Positions 16,755-31,218 of a stretch of DNA of 64,000 nt are shown here, in pieces. Every line of letters begins with the position of its first letter. Positions within the stretch are counted from its first letter, which is position 1. Both the position numbers and the translations under genes were made by a program. The notes beneath the pieces were generated by a model. That model searched no databases and was not told the DNA's origin. It was given only the letters and a program-made list of their open reading frames with translations. Origin of the DNA: Myxococcaceae bacterium (GTDB lineage Bacteria > Myxococcota_A > Polyangia > Polyangiales > Ga0077539); contig SCUS01000052.1 of NCBI GenBank assembly GCA_004297725.1, positions 62,001 through 126,000 of the forward strand, written 5' to 3'.

Positions 16755-16929
16755 CGTTCAGGTTCTCCTTCAGCGGTCTTGTGCGTTGAGCCTCCGCCCT
16801 CGATCGAAGGGGAGACAGGTTGGACGTAGGGGCTGCTCGCGATCGCCGCCACCCGACGACCGACGGCGGCACTCTCTCGCAAACCCCCGCCAGGATGCAA
16901 CCACCCCCACGGCGGCTGCCGGGCGCTGG

Positions 16930-17622
16930 TCAGCGCGCCCCGAAGATCGCCGTCCCGACCCGAACCACCGTCGCTCCCGCGGCGATCGCCTCGTCCATGT
17001 CGTGGGTCATGCCCATGGACAGCTCCGGCAGCAGGGCCGCTCCTCCGTGCTCGTCCCGCAGCGCTCGAAGCGCGTCGAACCAGCGGCGCGACTCCCCGGC
17101 ATCGTCCGCCGCCGGCGGCACGGTCATCAGCCCCCGCAGCGCCACCCCCGGGGTCTCCCGGGCCGCCGCGAGGATGGCCGGCAGGGCCTCCACCTCGCAG
17201 CCCGACTTCTGCGCCTCTCGGGCCACGTTTACCTGGATGAGTATTCCCACGGTGCGCCCTGCCGCCGCGGCGCGGCGCCCGAGCTCCCGCACCAGGCGCT
17301 CGGAGTCGACGCTCTGGACCGTCGCGACCAGCCCGGCGACGTCGCGGCACTTGTTGGTCTGAAGGTGCCCGATGAAGTGCCAGCGGAGCCCGGTCAGGTC
17401 GGCCAGCGCAGCCGCCTTCGGAACCAGCTCCTGCACGTAGTTCTCACCGAAGTCTCGCTGCCCTCGGGCGTAGGCCGCGCGCACCGCCTCGGGCCCGTGG
17501 GTCTTCGAGACCGCCAGCAGCGCCACCGTCGCCGGATCGCGCCCCGCCCTGCGCGCCGCCGCGTCGATGCGCGCCCGCACGGCGTCCAGCGCCGAGCGCA
17601 CCGCCTCCGCCGTGGCCGTCAC
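16930..17622 (-). CDS. YggS-family PLP-binding protein
   Basis: PLP-homeostasis protein (PLPBP/YggS/PROSC family), 230 residues. It is a single alanine-racemase-like barrel without the second domain of true racemases. LLAVSK40 carries the PLP lysine, WHFIGHLQTNK the conserved loop, and the C-terminal ELSMGMTHDMDEAI and VRVGTAIFG bind phosphate. The family has no clear catalytic activity and acts as a PLP carrier affecting amino-acid and vitamin B6 balance. The GTG start overlaps the TGA of maf by 4 nt, giving translational coupling. Here proC or cell-division neighbours, common elsewhere, are absent. Confidence 0.92.
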   Translation of the reverse strand: MTATAEAVRSALDAVRARIDAAARRAGRDPATVALLAVSKTHGPEAVRAAYARGQRDFGENYVQELVPKAAALADLTGLRWHFIGHLQTNKCRDVAGLVATVQSVDSERLVRELGRRAAAAGRTVGILIQVNVAREAQKSGCEVEALPAILAAARETPGVALRGLMTVPPAADDAGESRRWFDALRALRDEHGGAALLPELSMGMTHDMDEAIAAGATVVRVGTAIFGAR

Positions 17623-18245
17623 AGCGGGAAGCCCTCGATGGCCTCCGTGCGAAGCAGCACCTCCACCACCCGGTGCAGCGGCAGGCCCACCACGTTGGAG
17701 TAGCTCCCCTCGATGCGCTCGACGAAGGCCGCGGCGAGGCCCTGGATGGCGTATCCGCCCGCCTTGTCGGCCCCCTCGCCGGTGGCGGCGTAGCGCCGCA
17801 CCTCGTCTTCGGACAGCCCGCGGAAGGTCACCGCGGTGGTCTCGGCGTAGGCCGGGGCGTCGAAGGCGTCGGCGCCGTGGAGCACGAAGCCCGTGGTCAC
17901 GTGGTGCGTGCGACCGGAGAGCAGGCGCATCATGCGACGGGCGTCGTCGGCGTCGCGGGGCTTGCCGAGCAGCTCGCCGCCGATGTGCACGATGGTGTCG
18001 GCGCAGAGGATCCACCGGGGGGGATCGGCGAGGCCGTCGCGGTGAAGGGCGTAGAGCACGGCCGCGCCCTTCTGGCGGGCGAGGCGGGTGGCCATCGCGT
18101 CGGGCCGCTCGCCCGGCACCATGGCCTCGTCCACCGGGGCGACGAATACCTCTACGGGTATACCGATGCCCTCGAGGAGCTGGCGCCGCCGCGGCGACTG
18201 CGAGCCCAGGAGCAGCGGGTTGTCCGGACCGATTCGGGCAAGCAT
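17619..18245 (-). CDS. maf: Maf-family nucleoside triphosphate pyrophosphatase
   Basis: Maf nucleotide pyrophosphatase, 208 residues. It hydrolyses non-canonical or pyrimidine NTPs (dTTP/UTP or modified bases) to monophosphates. The LGSQSPRRRQLL motif, the ILCADTIV strand with the catalytic Asp, LGKPRDADDARRM, and the DKAGGYAIQG and GSYSNVVGLPL segments are all in order. The family is house-cleaning and linked to division arrest. First gene of the maf-yggS pair (GTGA overlap), 33 nt downstream of pyrD on the same strand. Confidence 0.92.
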   Translation of the reverse strand: MLARIGPDNPLLLGSQSPRRRQLLEGIGIPVEVFVAPVDEAMVPGERPDAMATRLARQKGAAVLYALHRDGLADPPRWILCADTIVHIGGELLGKPRDADDARRMMRLLSGRTHHVTTGFVLHGADAFDAPAYAETTAVTFRGLSEDEVRRYAATGEGADKAGGYAIQGLAAAFVERIEGSYSNVVGLPLHRVVEVLLRTEAIEGFPL

Positions 18246-18278
18246 CGAGTTCGCATTCTTCCCCGGAATGGCGATTCG

Positions 18279-19385
18279 TCAACCGTTCGCGCGGCGGCCC
18301 ACCACCGCCGACACCGACGCCGCCGCCGAGGAGCGCAGCCGCGCTCGCATCCCCTCGGTGAGTTCGCGCGCCATCGTGGGCCCCCGGTAGATGAACCCCG
18401 TGTAGACCTGCACCAGCGACGCGCCCGCCTCGATCATGTCCCACGCGTCGTCGGCGGAGGACACGCCCCCGACCCCGATCACCGGGAGCGAGCGGCCGGC
18501 GCGGGAGAAGACGCGCGCGACCACCTCGCGGCTGCGCGACCGCAGCGGCGCCCCGGAGAGTCCCCCGTCGCCGAGCGAGCGCACCTCGTCCGCGGGGGTG
18601 CGCAGCCCGTCGCGGCGGAGCGTGGTGTTGGTCGCGACCAGGCCCGCGAGGCCCTCCGCGAGCGCGAGGTCGACCACCGCGTCGACGTCCTCGTCGGCGA
18701 GGTCGGGCGCGATCTTCACCAGCAGCGGAACCCCGCGGTCGGCGAGCGCGGGGCGCACCGCGCGCACGATGCCGACGAGGGCGTCCACGGACTGGAGCGA
18801 GCGCAGCCCCGGGGTGTTGGGCGAGGACACGTTGATGACCGCGTAGTCGGCGTAGGGCGCGACCGCGCGGGCGCTGGCGGCGTAGTCCGAGGGCGCGTCG
18901 GCGAGCGGGGTGACCTTCGACTTGCCCAGGTTGACGCCCACGATCACCCGGTCGGGCGGGTGCGCGGCGAGCGCCCTCGCCATCGCCTCGCAGCCGGGGT
19001 TGTTGAAGCCCATGCGGTTGATCACCGCGCCGTCGCGGGGCAGGCGGAAGAGGCGAGGGCGGGGGTTGCCGGGCTGCGGGTGCTCGGTGACGGTCCCGAC
19101 CTCGACGAAGGAGAAGCCCATGGCGCCGAGGGCGTTGTAGGCCACGGCGCCCTTGTCGAGCCCGGCGGCCACGCCGAGCGGCGTGGGGAAGCGGCGACCG
19201 AAGAGCTCGACCGCGAGCGAGCCGTCGTCCTCGACCCCGAAGGCGGCGCGGAGGGCGCTACGGGCGGGGGCGGAGCGCTGGGCGAGCGCGAGCGCGTCGA
19301 GGGTGAGCTCGTGCGCCCGCTCGGCATCGAGGGAGAAGAGCGCCGGGCGGAGCGCGGAGCGGTAGAGCGATCCGAGGAGGGTCAC
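18279..19385 (-). CDS. pyrD: Dihydroorotate dehydrogenase (quinone), class 2
   Basis: Class 2 DHODH, 368 residues: oxidises dihydroorotate to orotate in pyrimidine synthesis, using FMN and passing electrons to membrane quinone. The N-terminal helical membrane-docking extension (residues about 1-45) is typical of class 2. So are GVAAGLDKGA, INRMGFNNPG, the VINVSSPNTPGLR loop (catalytic Ser) and the FMN-phosphate GVGGVSSADDAW and VYTGFIYRGP loops. The GTG at 19385 overlaps the TGA of the upstream lipoprotein gene by 4 nt. Coupling to a lipoprotein rather than to other pyr genes is unusual but may only reflect shared transcription. Confidence 0.95.
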   Translation of the reverse strand: MTLLGSLYRSALRPALFSLDAERAHELTLDALALAQRSAPARSALRAAFGVEDDGSLAVELFGRRFPTPLGVAAGLDKGAVAYNALGAMGFSFVEVGTVTEHPQPGNPRPRLFRLPRDGAVINRMGFNNPGCEAMARALAAHPPDRVIVGVNLGKSKVTPLADAPSDYAASARAVAPYADYAVINVSSPNTPGLRSLQSVDALVGIVRAVRPALADRGVPLLVKIAPDLADEDVDAVVDLALAEGLAGLVATNTTLRRDGLRTPADEVRSLGDGGLSGAPLRSRSREVVARVFSRAGRSLPVIGVGGVSSADDAWDMIEAGASLVQVYTGFIYRGPTMARELTEGMRARLRSSAAASVSAVVGRRANG

Positions 19386-20467
19386 GCGTCGTCGCCGCAG
19401 GAGAGAGCGCGCTCGGCCACTCCCCGGGCGGGGTCGACCTCGAGGATCACGAAGCCTTCGGGCGTCGCCAGCGCGCTGCCGGGCGCGCAGCCCAGCCACT
19501 CGCTGGAGGACTCGAGCGCCACGGTACGGCGGCCCACGTCGAGGACGTGCACCGCGCAGCCCAGCTCGCCCTGGAGCGGCGAGTGAAGCACCAGCACCCG
19601 GTCGCCGGACACCGCCGCCGCGAGCACGTCGTTGGTGAAGATGGTGGTGTCGACGGCGACGTCGGGATCGGTGAGCGACACGAGGCGCAGCGCCTGCGAG
19701 CGCCCGCCGGGGGCCGCGCGGAAGTCCACCCGCATGCAGCCGCTCAGGGGGCAGACCAGGGGGCCCTGCCCCGACCAGGCGCTGCGTCCGTCGGGCTCGA
19801 GCACCCACGACCAGCTCTCGTACTGACCGCCCACGGTCTCTCCCTCGACCACGAAGCGGCCGAAGTCCCACCGGGCGCGCAGCGCGCGCAGCGCCGTCGG
19901 GGCGCCGGGCAGCGGCTGCGCTTCGGTCAGGAGCTCCCCGTCGGGCCCCACCAGGGCCGTCCAGGGGGAGCCCGCGCCCTCCCCCTCGCGTCCCTCTTTC
20001 AGCCACGAGACCAGCACCGCCCCCTCGCGCGCAGCGGTCGAGATGGAGATGGCCCGCTCGAGCGCCAGTCGGCGCACGGGGCGCGGCGACCCGAAGCGCG
20101 GATCGGTGAAGGTCGCCCGGCCGTCGAGCACGCCGACGAAGCCGCGACCGGTCCATGCGGCGGCGTGGGTGGCGAGGGAGAGGGAGCTCGGGATGGACGC
20201 CTCGCCGCGCGCGTCACGCCAGAAGAGCACGCCGGTCGAGGACGTTCGGCCGAGCACCCGGGGACCGTCGGGCCCGCGCAGCAGCCACGGCGCCTCGAGC
20301 GCCTCGCTGGACAGCCCGTACTGTCGCTCGCCGAGGTTGCAGCGATGCACCGCCGAACGAGCCCCCTGCGGCGCCGTCAAGGTCACCGCCGGGGGAGCGG
20401 GATCCGCGCGGCGGGGACACCCGAGGAGCGACCAGGCCATGAACACCAACAGGCAGGCAGCACGCAC
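19382..20467 (-). CDS. Lipoprotein, possible beta-propeller, unknown function
   Basis: 361 residues, lipobox WSLLGC17. The mature protein is beta-rich with repeated strands of the type RVLGRTSSTGVLFW, GFVGVLDGRATF and AVLVSWLKEG, suggesting a propeller-like structure, but no named repeat is clear. Several cysteines (HRCNLG, CPLSGC, LGCA) may form disulfides. No catalytic motif. The GTG start at 20467 has TATGGT ending 6 nt upstream and no Shine-Dalgarno, a strong leaderless arrangement. It is coupled to pyrD (GTGA) and lies 26 nt from the stop of the upstream secreted protein gene. Confidence 0.72.
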   Translation of the reverse strand: MRAACLLVFMAWSLLGCPRRADPAPPAVTLTAPQGARSAVHRCNLGERQYGLSSEALEAPWLLRGPDGPRVLGRTSSTGVLFWRDARGEASIPSSLSLATHAAAWTGRGFVGVLDGRATFTDPRFGSPRPVRRLALERAISISTAAREGAVLVSWLKEGREGEGAGSPWTALVGPDGELLTEAQPLPGAPTALRALRARWDFGRFVVEGETVGGQYESWSWVLEPDGRSAWSGQGPLVCPLSGCMRVDFRAAPGGRSQALRLVSLTDPDVAVDTTIFTNDVLAAAVSGDRVLVLHSPLQGELGCAVHVLDVGRRTVALESSSEWLGCAPGSALATPEGFVILEVDPARGVAERALSCGDDA

Positions 20468-20493
20468 GCCGCGACCATAGCGCGATCTGACGG

Positions 20494-21459
20494 TCAGTTC
20501 CGTCGACGGAGGCGGAACTCCACCTGCATCCCCGTGGGGCCGCCCTCCAGGTTGCCGAAGGTGCGGCTCGCGCCGTCCTGCGCCGGGAGGTTGAGCGTCG
20601 CGCCGAGGATCGGCAGCGTCCGCGGGGCGTCGACGTGCCGGTCGGCGTGCGTGAGCTCCGGCGTGCTCACCCGCTGCCCGTCGAGGTCGAGCAGGAGCTG
20701 CCCGCTCACCGGGTCGACCCGGCCGGTCACCGCCGACAGGGAGTTGCCTCCGACCGCGCGCCCCCGGCGGACCGTGCTCTCGTCGCAGCTACCGAAGTTG
20801 GCGATGCGGGCCGCGCAGCGGCCCGGGCCGAGCGACTCCACCCGCAGGTCGTCTCGCACCGTGAGGTCGACCCCGAGGTTGCGGCAGGTGAGCTCGTAGT
20901 TGGCGAGGGCGTTCATCCCGACGCAGCGAGAGACGTGGGTGGTGTCGACCTCCAGCCGCCACGAGCGCTCGATGAGCCGCAGCGAGGTGGTGAGCGACAG
21001 GCTGTCGACCACGCGGCTGCCCTCGGAGAGGTCGACCCGCACGCGAACCTCCAGCTCCGGGGGGTCGGGGATCTGCAGCGGAGCGGAGTACCGCGCGTTG
21101 CCGTTGAAGCCCGGGGTGAGCCCGCCGACCCCGGTGGCGTCGCTCGATCCGCTCGACGACCACTGAACCCGGAGCGAGCGGCCCCCGCCAAGGTCGCCCA
21201 CCTGCGGGACCGTGGGCGCCCCCTCGCCGGTCGGGTTGCGGGTCGAGGGGATGCCCGTGCACGCGAGCTCGAGCTCCGCGGTGGCCCCGGGCACCAGCAC
21301 ACGGCGGTTGACGTCGAGCCGGCACGAGAAGCGCCCCGTGTTGGAGCGGCTGAGCGGCCCCCCGGAGGGCGCCCCCGCGTCCTGGGCCTGCGCCGTCGAG
21401 GCCGCCATGAACAACACGCACGCGGGCGCGATCGCCCGAACAAGCCGCCGAGTACCCAT
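20494..21459 (-). CDS. Secreted protein, unknown function
   Basis: 321 residues from the ATG at 21459, chosen because it gives a clean signal peptide (RR-containing start, hydrophobic core, cleavage near TAQA). The mature protein is beta-rich with paired cysteines (FSCRLD...LACTG; CVGMNALANYELTC; GRCAARIANFGSC). A V-P-G-A-T-A-E-L-E-L-A-C strand looks like the first strand of an Ig- or CARDB-like module, and a second module follows. No catalytic motif. It lies 150 bp downstream of lon on the same strand and may be partly co-transcribed with the lipoprotein-pyrD unit. I do not recognise a named family. Confidence 0.68.
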   Translation of the reverse strand: MGTRRLVRAIAPACVLFMAASTAQAQDAGAPSGGPLSRSNTGRFSCRLDVNRRVLVPGATAELELACTGIPSTRNPTGEGAPTVPQVGDLGGGRSLRVQWSSSGSSDATGVGGLTPGFNGNARYSAPLQIPDPPELEVRVRVDLSEGSRVVDSLSLTTSLRLIERSWRLEVDTTHVSRCVGMNALANYELTCRNLGVDLTVRDDLRVESLGPGRCAARIANFGSCDESTVRRGRAVGGNSLSAVTGRVDPVSGQLLLDLDGQRVSTPELTHADRHVDAPRTLPILGATLNLPAQDGASRTFGNLEGGPTGMQVEFRLRRRN

Positions 21460-21609
21460 AGCGCAGAGTCTGCTCCCGCGACGCGAGCCGTCGCAACATC
21501 CTGCACGCCGGGACGGGCGCTGGATCACAGGCATTCACCGGCCGGCTGTCATCGGGTGACGCGCGACCGGCGAGGGCTACGGATTACGGGTGGGGGTAAG
21601 TTCGGCGGG

Positions 21610-24024
<2,415 letters not shown>

Positions 24025-24146
24025 TCGATCACCTCGCCTGCGCCCCAGAAACAACGCTCGCCCCGAAGCGCCGCGCACAGTCCCGCGCACCAAGCGCGCG
24101 ACGCCACGCGACGCCGAAAACGACCGCCTCTGAGGCGTGTCGTCGG

Positions 24147-24175
24147 ACCTTAGTCACTTGACCCTCCCATGGCAA
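24147..24175 (-). promoter_or_regulatory. Putative lon promoter
   Basis: On the minus strand TTGCCA (24170-24175) and TAAGGT (24147-24152) are separated by 17 bp, giving a leader of about 115 nt to the lon ATG. The -35 matches consensus at 5 of 6 positions and the -10 at 3 of 6. I see no heat-shock operator (CIRCE type) in this 198-bp region. Confidence 0.35.
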
Positions 24176-24222
24176 CGGCACTTCTCGCGCCAACATTTCC
24201 AGCGCTCGGAGCGCTGCGACGG

Positions 24223-25509
24223 TCAGTACCAGCCGCTGGCCGCCGGCGCGGGCGGGGACGACAGCCGCTGGTCCATGCGACGGTCTTCCGCGAGCTCCTC
24301 GAAGTAGCGACGCCAGCCGGGCACGCCCTCCACCAGCCGGAGGAAGACCTGGCTCGGCAGCACCAGCACCATCGATCCCACGGAGGCCGTCACCGTCGCC
24401 GTCACCGGGACGCCCTCCAGCAGCGAGATCTCGCCGAAGACCTCCGCGGGCCCGAGCTCGGCCAGCGTCGCGGGCCCGTGCGGCGTCTCGCGGGTCACCG
24501 ACACCGACCCGTGCAGCACCACGTGGAGGCCGCTTCCGGGCTCGCCCTCGCGCAGCAGCACCTGCCCCGCCGACACCGCCACCGCCTCGAAGCGCGACCC
24601 AAGCTGCACCCGCTGCCCCGCGTCGAAGGGCTCGAACATCGGGTGCGTGTCGAGCAGCCGGTTCACCAGCCGCTGCCGCATGAAGCGCTCGAGCGCCGCG
24701 GCGATCACCGGCAGCCCCTGCGCCGCCGCGGTCAGCGCGTCGCGGCCGAAGATCAGCACGTCCGAGGGCTCCGCCGCGGTCACCGTGGCGGCGCGAGGGG
24801 CCGCCGAGAGCAGGGCCATCTCCCCGAAGATCGCCCCCTCCTCCAGCGTGGCCAGGGAGGCGCCCGCGCGGGTGACCCGCACCCTCCCCCGAGCCAGGAG
24901 GAAGAACGCGTCGCCCGGGTCGCCCTCGCGCACCACCGTCTCGCCCGTCGCCAGCGAACGGCGTACGACCGATCCCAGGACGTTCGCGAAGGCCTCCGGG
25001 GGGAGCTCGGAGAGCAGCGGGATCGCGGGCACCACCTCCGGCCAGGCGGGCAGTCCCTCCCGCGAGGCGGCGAGCGCCGCGGCGGCGTCGCAGACCTGGG
25101 CGTCGCTCCATGCGACCGGGACCCAGGCCTCGGGAGGCACCGGCGCGGAGGGGTCGGGGCGGCCCAGGCGCACCGCGCGACCGAGGGCCGCGGAGCCCGC
25201 GGCGTAGCGGGTGGCGAAGGAGGGGAGCAGCGAGCGCGCGGCGGGGTCGAGGGCCTCGAGGGCCTTCAGCGCCACGATCGCGAGCAGGGGGTGGCCCGCG
25301 GCGCTCGACTCCGAGAGCACCAGGGCGAAGACCTGGGCGGCCTGCGGAAGCCGGCCGAGCGCCGCGAGGGCGTCGCCGATGCGGAGGCGCGACTCGAAGT
25401 CGTGCGGCGCGGAGCGCACCAGCGAGACGAGGCCCCGCAGCGCGTCGACGGGAGCGTGGGCGAGGAGGGCGTCGTCGACCTGTTCGGCCAGTTCACGTCG
25501 GGTGGGCAT
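24223..25509 (-). CDS. Protein with helical N-terminus and two cyclic-nucleotide-binding domains
   Basis: 428 residues, no HTH, kinase or membrane segment. Residues about 1-100 form TPR-like helices. Two cNMP-binding beta-barrels follow, about 165-285 and 288-405. The first keeps the phosphate-binding cassette FGEMALLSAAPRAATV with Arg239. The second has FGEISLLEGVPVTATV, with Val/Thr where the phosphate-binding Arg should be, so it probably does not bind cAMP or cGMP. Likely a cytoplasmic second-messenger sensor acting through protein contacts. Start at 25509 (MPTRR): TATCGT ends 9 nt upstream and there is no Shine-Dalgarno. Divergent from the site-2 protease homologue. Confidence 0.85.
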   Translation of the reverse strand: MPTRRELAEQVDDALLAHAPVDALRGLVSLVRSAPHDFESRLRIGDALAALGRLPQAAQVFALVLSESSAAGHPLLAIVALKALEALDPAARSLLPSFATRYAAGSAALGRAVRLGRPDPSAPVPPEAWVPVAWSDAQVCDAAAALAASREGLPAWPEVVPAIPLLSELPPEAFANVLGSVVRRSLATGETVVREGDPGDAFFLLARGRVRVTRAGASLATLEEGAIFGEMALLSAAPRAATVTAAEPSDVLIFGRDALTAAAQGLPVIAAALERFMRQRLVNRLLDTHPMFEPFDAGQRVQLGSRFEAVAVSAGQVLLREGEPGSGLHVVLHGSVSVTRETPHGPATLAELGPAEVFGEISLLEGVPVTATVTASVGSMVLVLPSQVFLRLVEGVPGWRRYFEELAEDRRMDQRLSSPPAPAASGWY

Positions 25510-25580
25510 CGGTCGGCGACGATACCCCTTCGCGCGGCCCGCTGGCACGACCCCGCCGTCGCTGGTAGAGCGAGACCCAC

Positions 25581-26213
25581 ATGGACACCTCCGGGCTCGA
25601 GCTGCGCTTCCGTATCGGATCGATCCCCGTGGTCGTGGAGCCGTGGTTCTGGCTCTCCGGGCTCATGCTCAACATGCAGAGCATGCAGGGCCCGCGCATC
25701 GTCCTGTGGCTGCTGGTGTTCTTCGTGTCGGTGCTGGTGCACGAGCTCGGTCATGCGCTGGCCATCCACGCCTTCGGCGCCCGCGCGGCCATCCGGCTGC
25801 ACTCCTTCGGCGGCCTCACCCAGCCGTCTCGCAACCTCTCCCGCTGGCGCAACATCGCGATGACCCTCGCGGGCCCCGGGGCGGGCTTCGCGCTGGGCGC
25901 CCTCGCCATGCTCGCGCTGCGCCTCGTCCCCGACCTTCCGCCGCTCGCCTACTGGACCGTCGAGCGGCTGATGATCGTGAACTTCTTCTGGGGCGTGATG
26001 AACCTCCTGCCCATTCCCCCGCTCGACGGCGGCCACGTGCTGCTCGGGCTGCTCGGTCGCCGGTACGAGCGCACCGCGCGCATCATCGCCGCCTGCGCCG
26101 CGGGGCTGATCGTGCTCTACGGCCTGTCGTCGGGGCAGATCTTCCTGACCATCATGTTCGGCCTGCTGGCCTTCCAGAACATCCAGACGGTGCGCGCCAT
26201 GGGCAGCCACTGA
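25581..26213 (+). CDS. Site-2 protease (M50) family membrane metalloprotease
   Basis: Intramembrane zinc protease homologue of 210 residues. H54-E-L-G-H58 inside a transmembrane helix supplies two zinc ligands and the catalytic Glu. NLLPIPPLDGGH (about 141-152) supplies the third ligand Asp. Five to six hydrophobic helices fill the rest. It lacks PDZ or CBS domains, so it belongs to the minimal M50 class like rhomboid-neighbour SpoIVFB-type proteins rather than RseP. Substrate unknown; no anti-sigma factor gene is adjacent. It converges with an unknown membrane protein gene 18 bp away. Confidence 0.9.
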   Translation: MDTSGLELRFRIGSIPVVVEPWFWLSGLMLNMQSMQGPRIVLWLLVFFVSVLVHELGHALAIHAFGARAAIRLHSFGGLTQPSRNLSRWRNIAMTLAGPGAGFALGALAMLALRLVPDLPPLAYWTVERLMIVNFFWGVMNLLPIPPLDGGHVLLGLLGRRYERTARIIAACAAGLIVLYGLSSGQIFLTIMFGLLAFQNIQTVRAMGSH

Positions 26214-26218
26214 GAGGC

Positions 26219-26236
26219 TGAGGCGCCGCCCTCAGG
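26219..26236. terminator. Short hairpin between convergent membrane-protein genes
   Basis: CTGAGG (26219-26224) pairs with CCTCAG (26231-26236) around a 6-nt loop, just after the M50 gene and overlapping the last codons of the convergent gene. The stem is only 6 bp, so the assignment is weak. Confidence 0.3.
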
Positions 26237-26867
26237 GCTGCGCGGGCTCGGCCGGGTACTCGTCCCGATGCGCCACGAAGGCCCGTCGCACCGCGAGCAC
26301 GTGGACGATCGACACCACCGCGTAGGCCACGCACCCGAGCAGGTACTCCTCGTGGCGATGGGCGCTGAACCACGCGCCCGCGGCCACGATCACAAGCCCG
26401 TTGTAGGCCACGATCACCGTCGCCGCCTGGCGGGTGGCCTCGTCGGCGTGGATGCGCTCGCCGCGCACCAGCGAGGAGCCCGCCCTCCAGAGCAGCGCGG
26501 CGCACACCGCGCCCGGGAAGAACGACGCCAGCATCGCCAGCATGGACGGCGAGTTCTGGAGGCGGTCGAGCATCAACAGCCCGACGCACCACACCAGGAA
26601 GCCCGGGATCACCATCTGCCCGAGGAACCAGCACGAGTACGCCATCGCCCTCAGCAGGCCCGGCGCGCGGCTGCGCCTCACCGCCGGCACCGTGGCGTGC
26701 ACCGTCGCCTCGCGGAAGACCCCCTGGCCGTCGACCGTGAGCTCGGCCTCGCGGGAGTCCTCCAGGCGCCATCGGATTCGCGCCCCGCCCTCCACGAAGA
26801 GGCTCGTCAACCAGGGGATCAAGCACAGCGCCATCGTCCCGACCAGGAGCCAGCTCATCGTCGCCAT
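26232..26867 (-). CDS. Integral membrane protein, unknown function
   Basis: 211 residues from ATG 26867. Hydrophobic segments near 5-25, 75-105, 115-135, 150-170 and 175-195 predict about five membrane spans. Between the first and second lies a soluble patch with beta character (RIRWRLEDSREAELTVDGQGVF) that may be an extracytoplasmic loop. No motif known to me. The frame is open far upstream, but only this start puts a membrane span at the N-terminus, and AGG lies a few bases before it. Divergent from the signal-bearing gene at 27003 (135-bp gap, no feature seen). Confidence 0.7.
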   Translation of the reverse strand: MATMSWLLVGTMALCLIPWLTSLFVEGGARIRWRLEDSREAELTVDGQGVFREATVHATVPAVRRSRAPGLLRAMAYSCWFLGQMVIPGFLVWCVGLLMLDRLQNSPSMLAMLASFFPGAVCAALLWRAGSSLVRGERIHADEATRQAATVIVAYNGLVIVAAGAWFSAHRHEEYLLGCVAYAVVSIVHVLAVRRAFVAHRDEYPAEPAQP

Positions 26868-27002
26868 GGACCTGCACGGTAACGCGGAGGTCGACGCTCG
26901 GCACCGGGTCGGGCGGCCGTTCACCCGCGGCGCGCGACCGCTCGCGGTGATACGGTCGCTCACAGCGACGCCCCTGCAGGTCGTCTGGCGGAGGGACCCA
27001 CG

Positions 27003-27830
27003 ATGATGCCGCACCTCGCACGCACGCTCCGGATCACCTTCGGCGCCGTCTCCCTCCTCGCCTCGCAGGCTGCTGCGCAGTCCGACCCCGAGGTGATGGC
27101 CGCCTCCCGCAACGAGCTCATCAACGAGGCCCGGGAGGCCCGCATCGCCGGTGACCACGCCCGCGCCCTCGACCTGGGCCTGCGCGCGGGGCAGCTCGCG
27201 ATGAGCACCGCGCTGCGACGCTTCATCGCCGAGGAGCAGACCGCCCTGGGGATTCTGGGCGCCGCGCTCGACAGCGCCGAGCTCTGCGTCCGCGAGGCCG
27301 AGCGCGACCCCAGCCCGACGAGCGCCATCCACGCCTCGGCCTGCGAGGCCCTCGCGGGTCGGCTGCGACCGCGCGTCGCCCGGGGCGGCTCCCCGGCCCC
27401 TCGCCCGACGGAGCCCTCGGCCACGCGCCGCCCGCTTCCCCCCGACCTCGTCGCGCAGCCGCGCGGATCGCTCAACACCGCTCCCGTGGTGTTGATGGGC
27501 GTGGGCGCGGCGGGCTTCGTCGCGGCGGGGGTGTTCTATCTGATGCGCGGCTCGGCCCTCAACGCCCGCGACGCCCTCTGCGACGAGACGGGATGCCCCG
27601 AGGAGGCGCGGCCCGACCACGACCGCGCGGTGACCTTCAACACGCTCACCAACGTGTCCCTGGGGGTCGGCGCGGCCTGCGCCGTCGGCGGGCTCGTCTG
27701 GTACCTCGTCTCGCCGAGGCGCGAGGTGAACGCCGGCCGGCAGGAGCGCTCCGCCCCTCGGCCTCGCGCGGGGTTGCTCCTCGCCCCCTCCGCGGGCGGC
27801 GCGGTGATCGGCTGGGAAGGAACGCTCTGA
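27003..27830 (+). CDS. Secreted/membrane protein with TPR-like helices and two C-terminal spans
   Basis: 275 residues. A signal peptide (cleavage near QAAAQ) leads an Ala/Arg-rich helical region (about 30-120) that looks like one or two TPR units. A Pro/Arg linker and two hydrophobic spans follow (about 160-180 and 218-238), with a short loop containing two Cys (LCDETGC) between them. Proteins of this plan are frequent in myxobacteria beside kinases and PEGA proteins; function unknown. GGAGGG lies upstream of the start. It precedes secA by 156 bp but secA appears to have its own promoter. Confidence 0.72.
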   Translation: MMPHLARTLRITFGAVSLLASQAAAQSDPEVMAASRNELINEAREARIAGDHARALDLGLRAGQLAMSTALRRFIAEEQTALGILGAALDSAELCVREAERDPSPTSAIHASACEALAGRLRPRVARGGSPAPRPTEPSATRRPLPPDLVAQPRGSLNTAPVVLMGVGAAGFVAAGVFYLMRGSALNARDALCDETGCPEEARPDHDRAVTFNTLTNVSLGVGAACAVGGLVWYLVSPRREVNAGRQERSAPRPRAGLLLAPSAGGAVIGWEGTL

Positions 27831-27865
27831 GGGCCATCGGGCGGGGCCGTCGCTGATTCCGGGCG

Positions 27866-27907
27866 TTGTCCGGGGCGCGGGGGTGGTCTATGACTCCGCG
27901 CCCCGGA
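27866..27907 (+). promoter_or_regulatory. Putative secA promoter inside a perfect inverted repeat
   Basis: TTGTCC (27866-27871) and TATGAC (27889-27894) are 17 bp apart. A perfect 12-bp inverted repeat (27869-27880 with 27896-27907, arm TCCGGGGCGCGG) brackets the -10 box with a 15-bp centre. It could be an operator, or a hairpin ending the upstream gene. No U-tract follows. Confidence 0.45.
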
Positions 27908-27986
27908 AGACTCTGGCGGTGGTTCGGGTTGTGCGGATGCACGGCGACCACAGCCGCTCTGTCCTCGGATACGGAAGGAACCCTCG

Positions 27987-31202
<3,216 letters not shown>

Positions 31203-31218
31203 CCCCCCCGTTGGCCTC

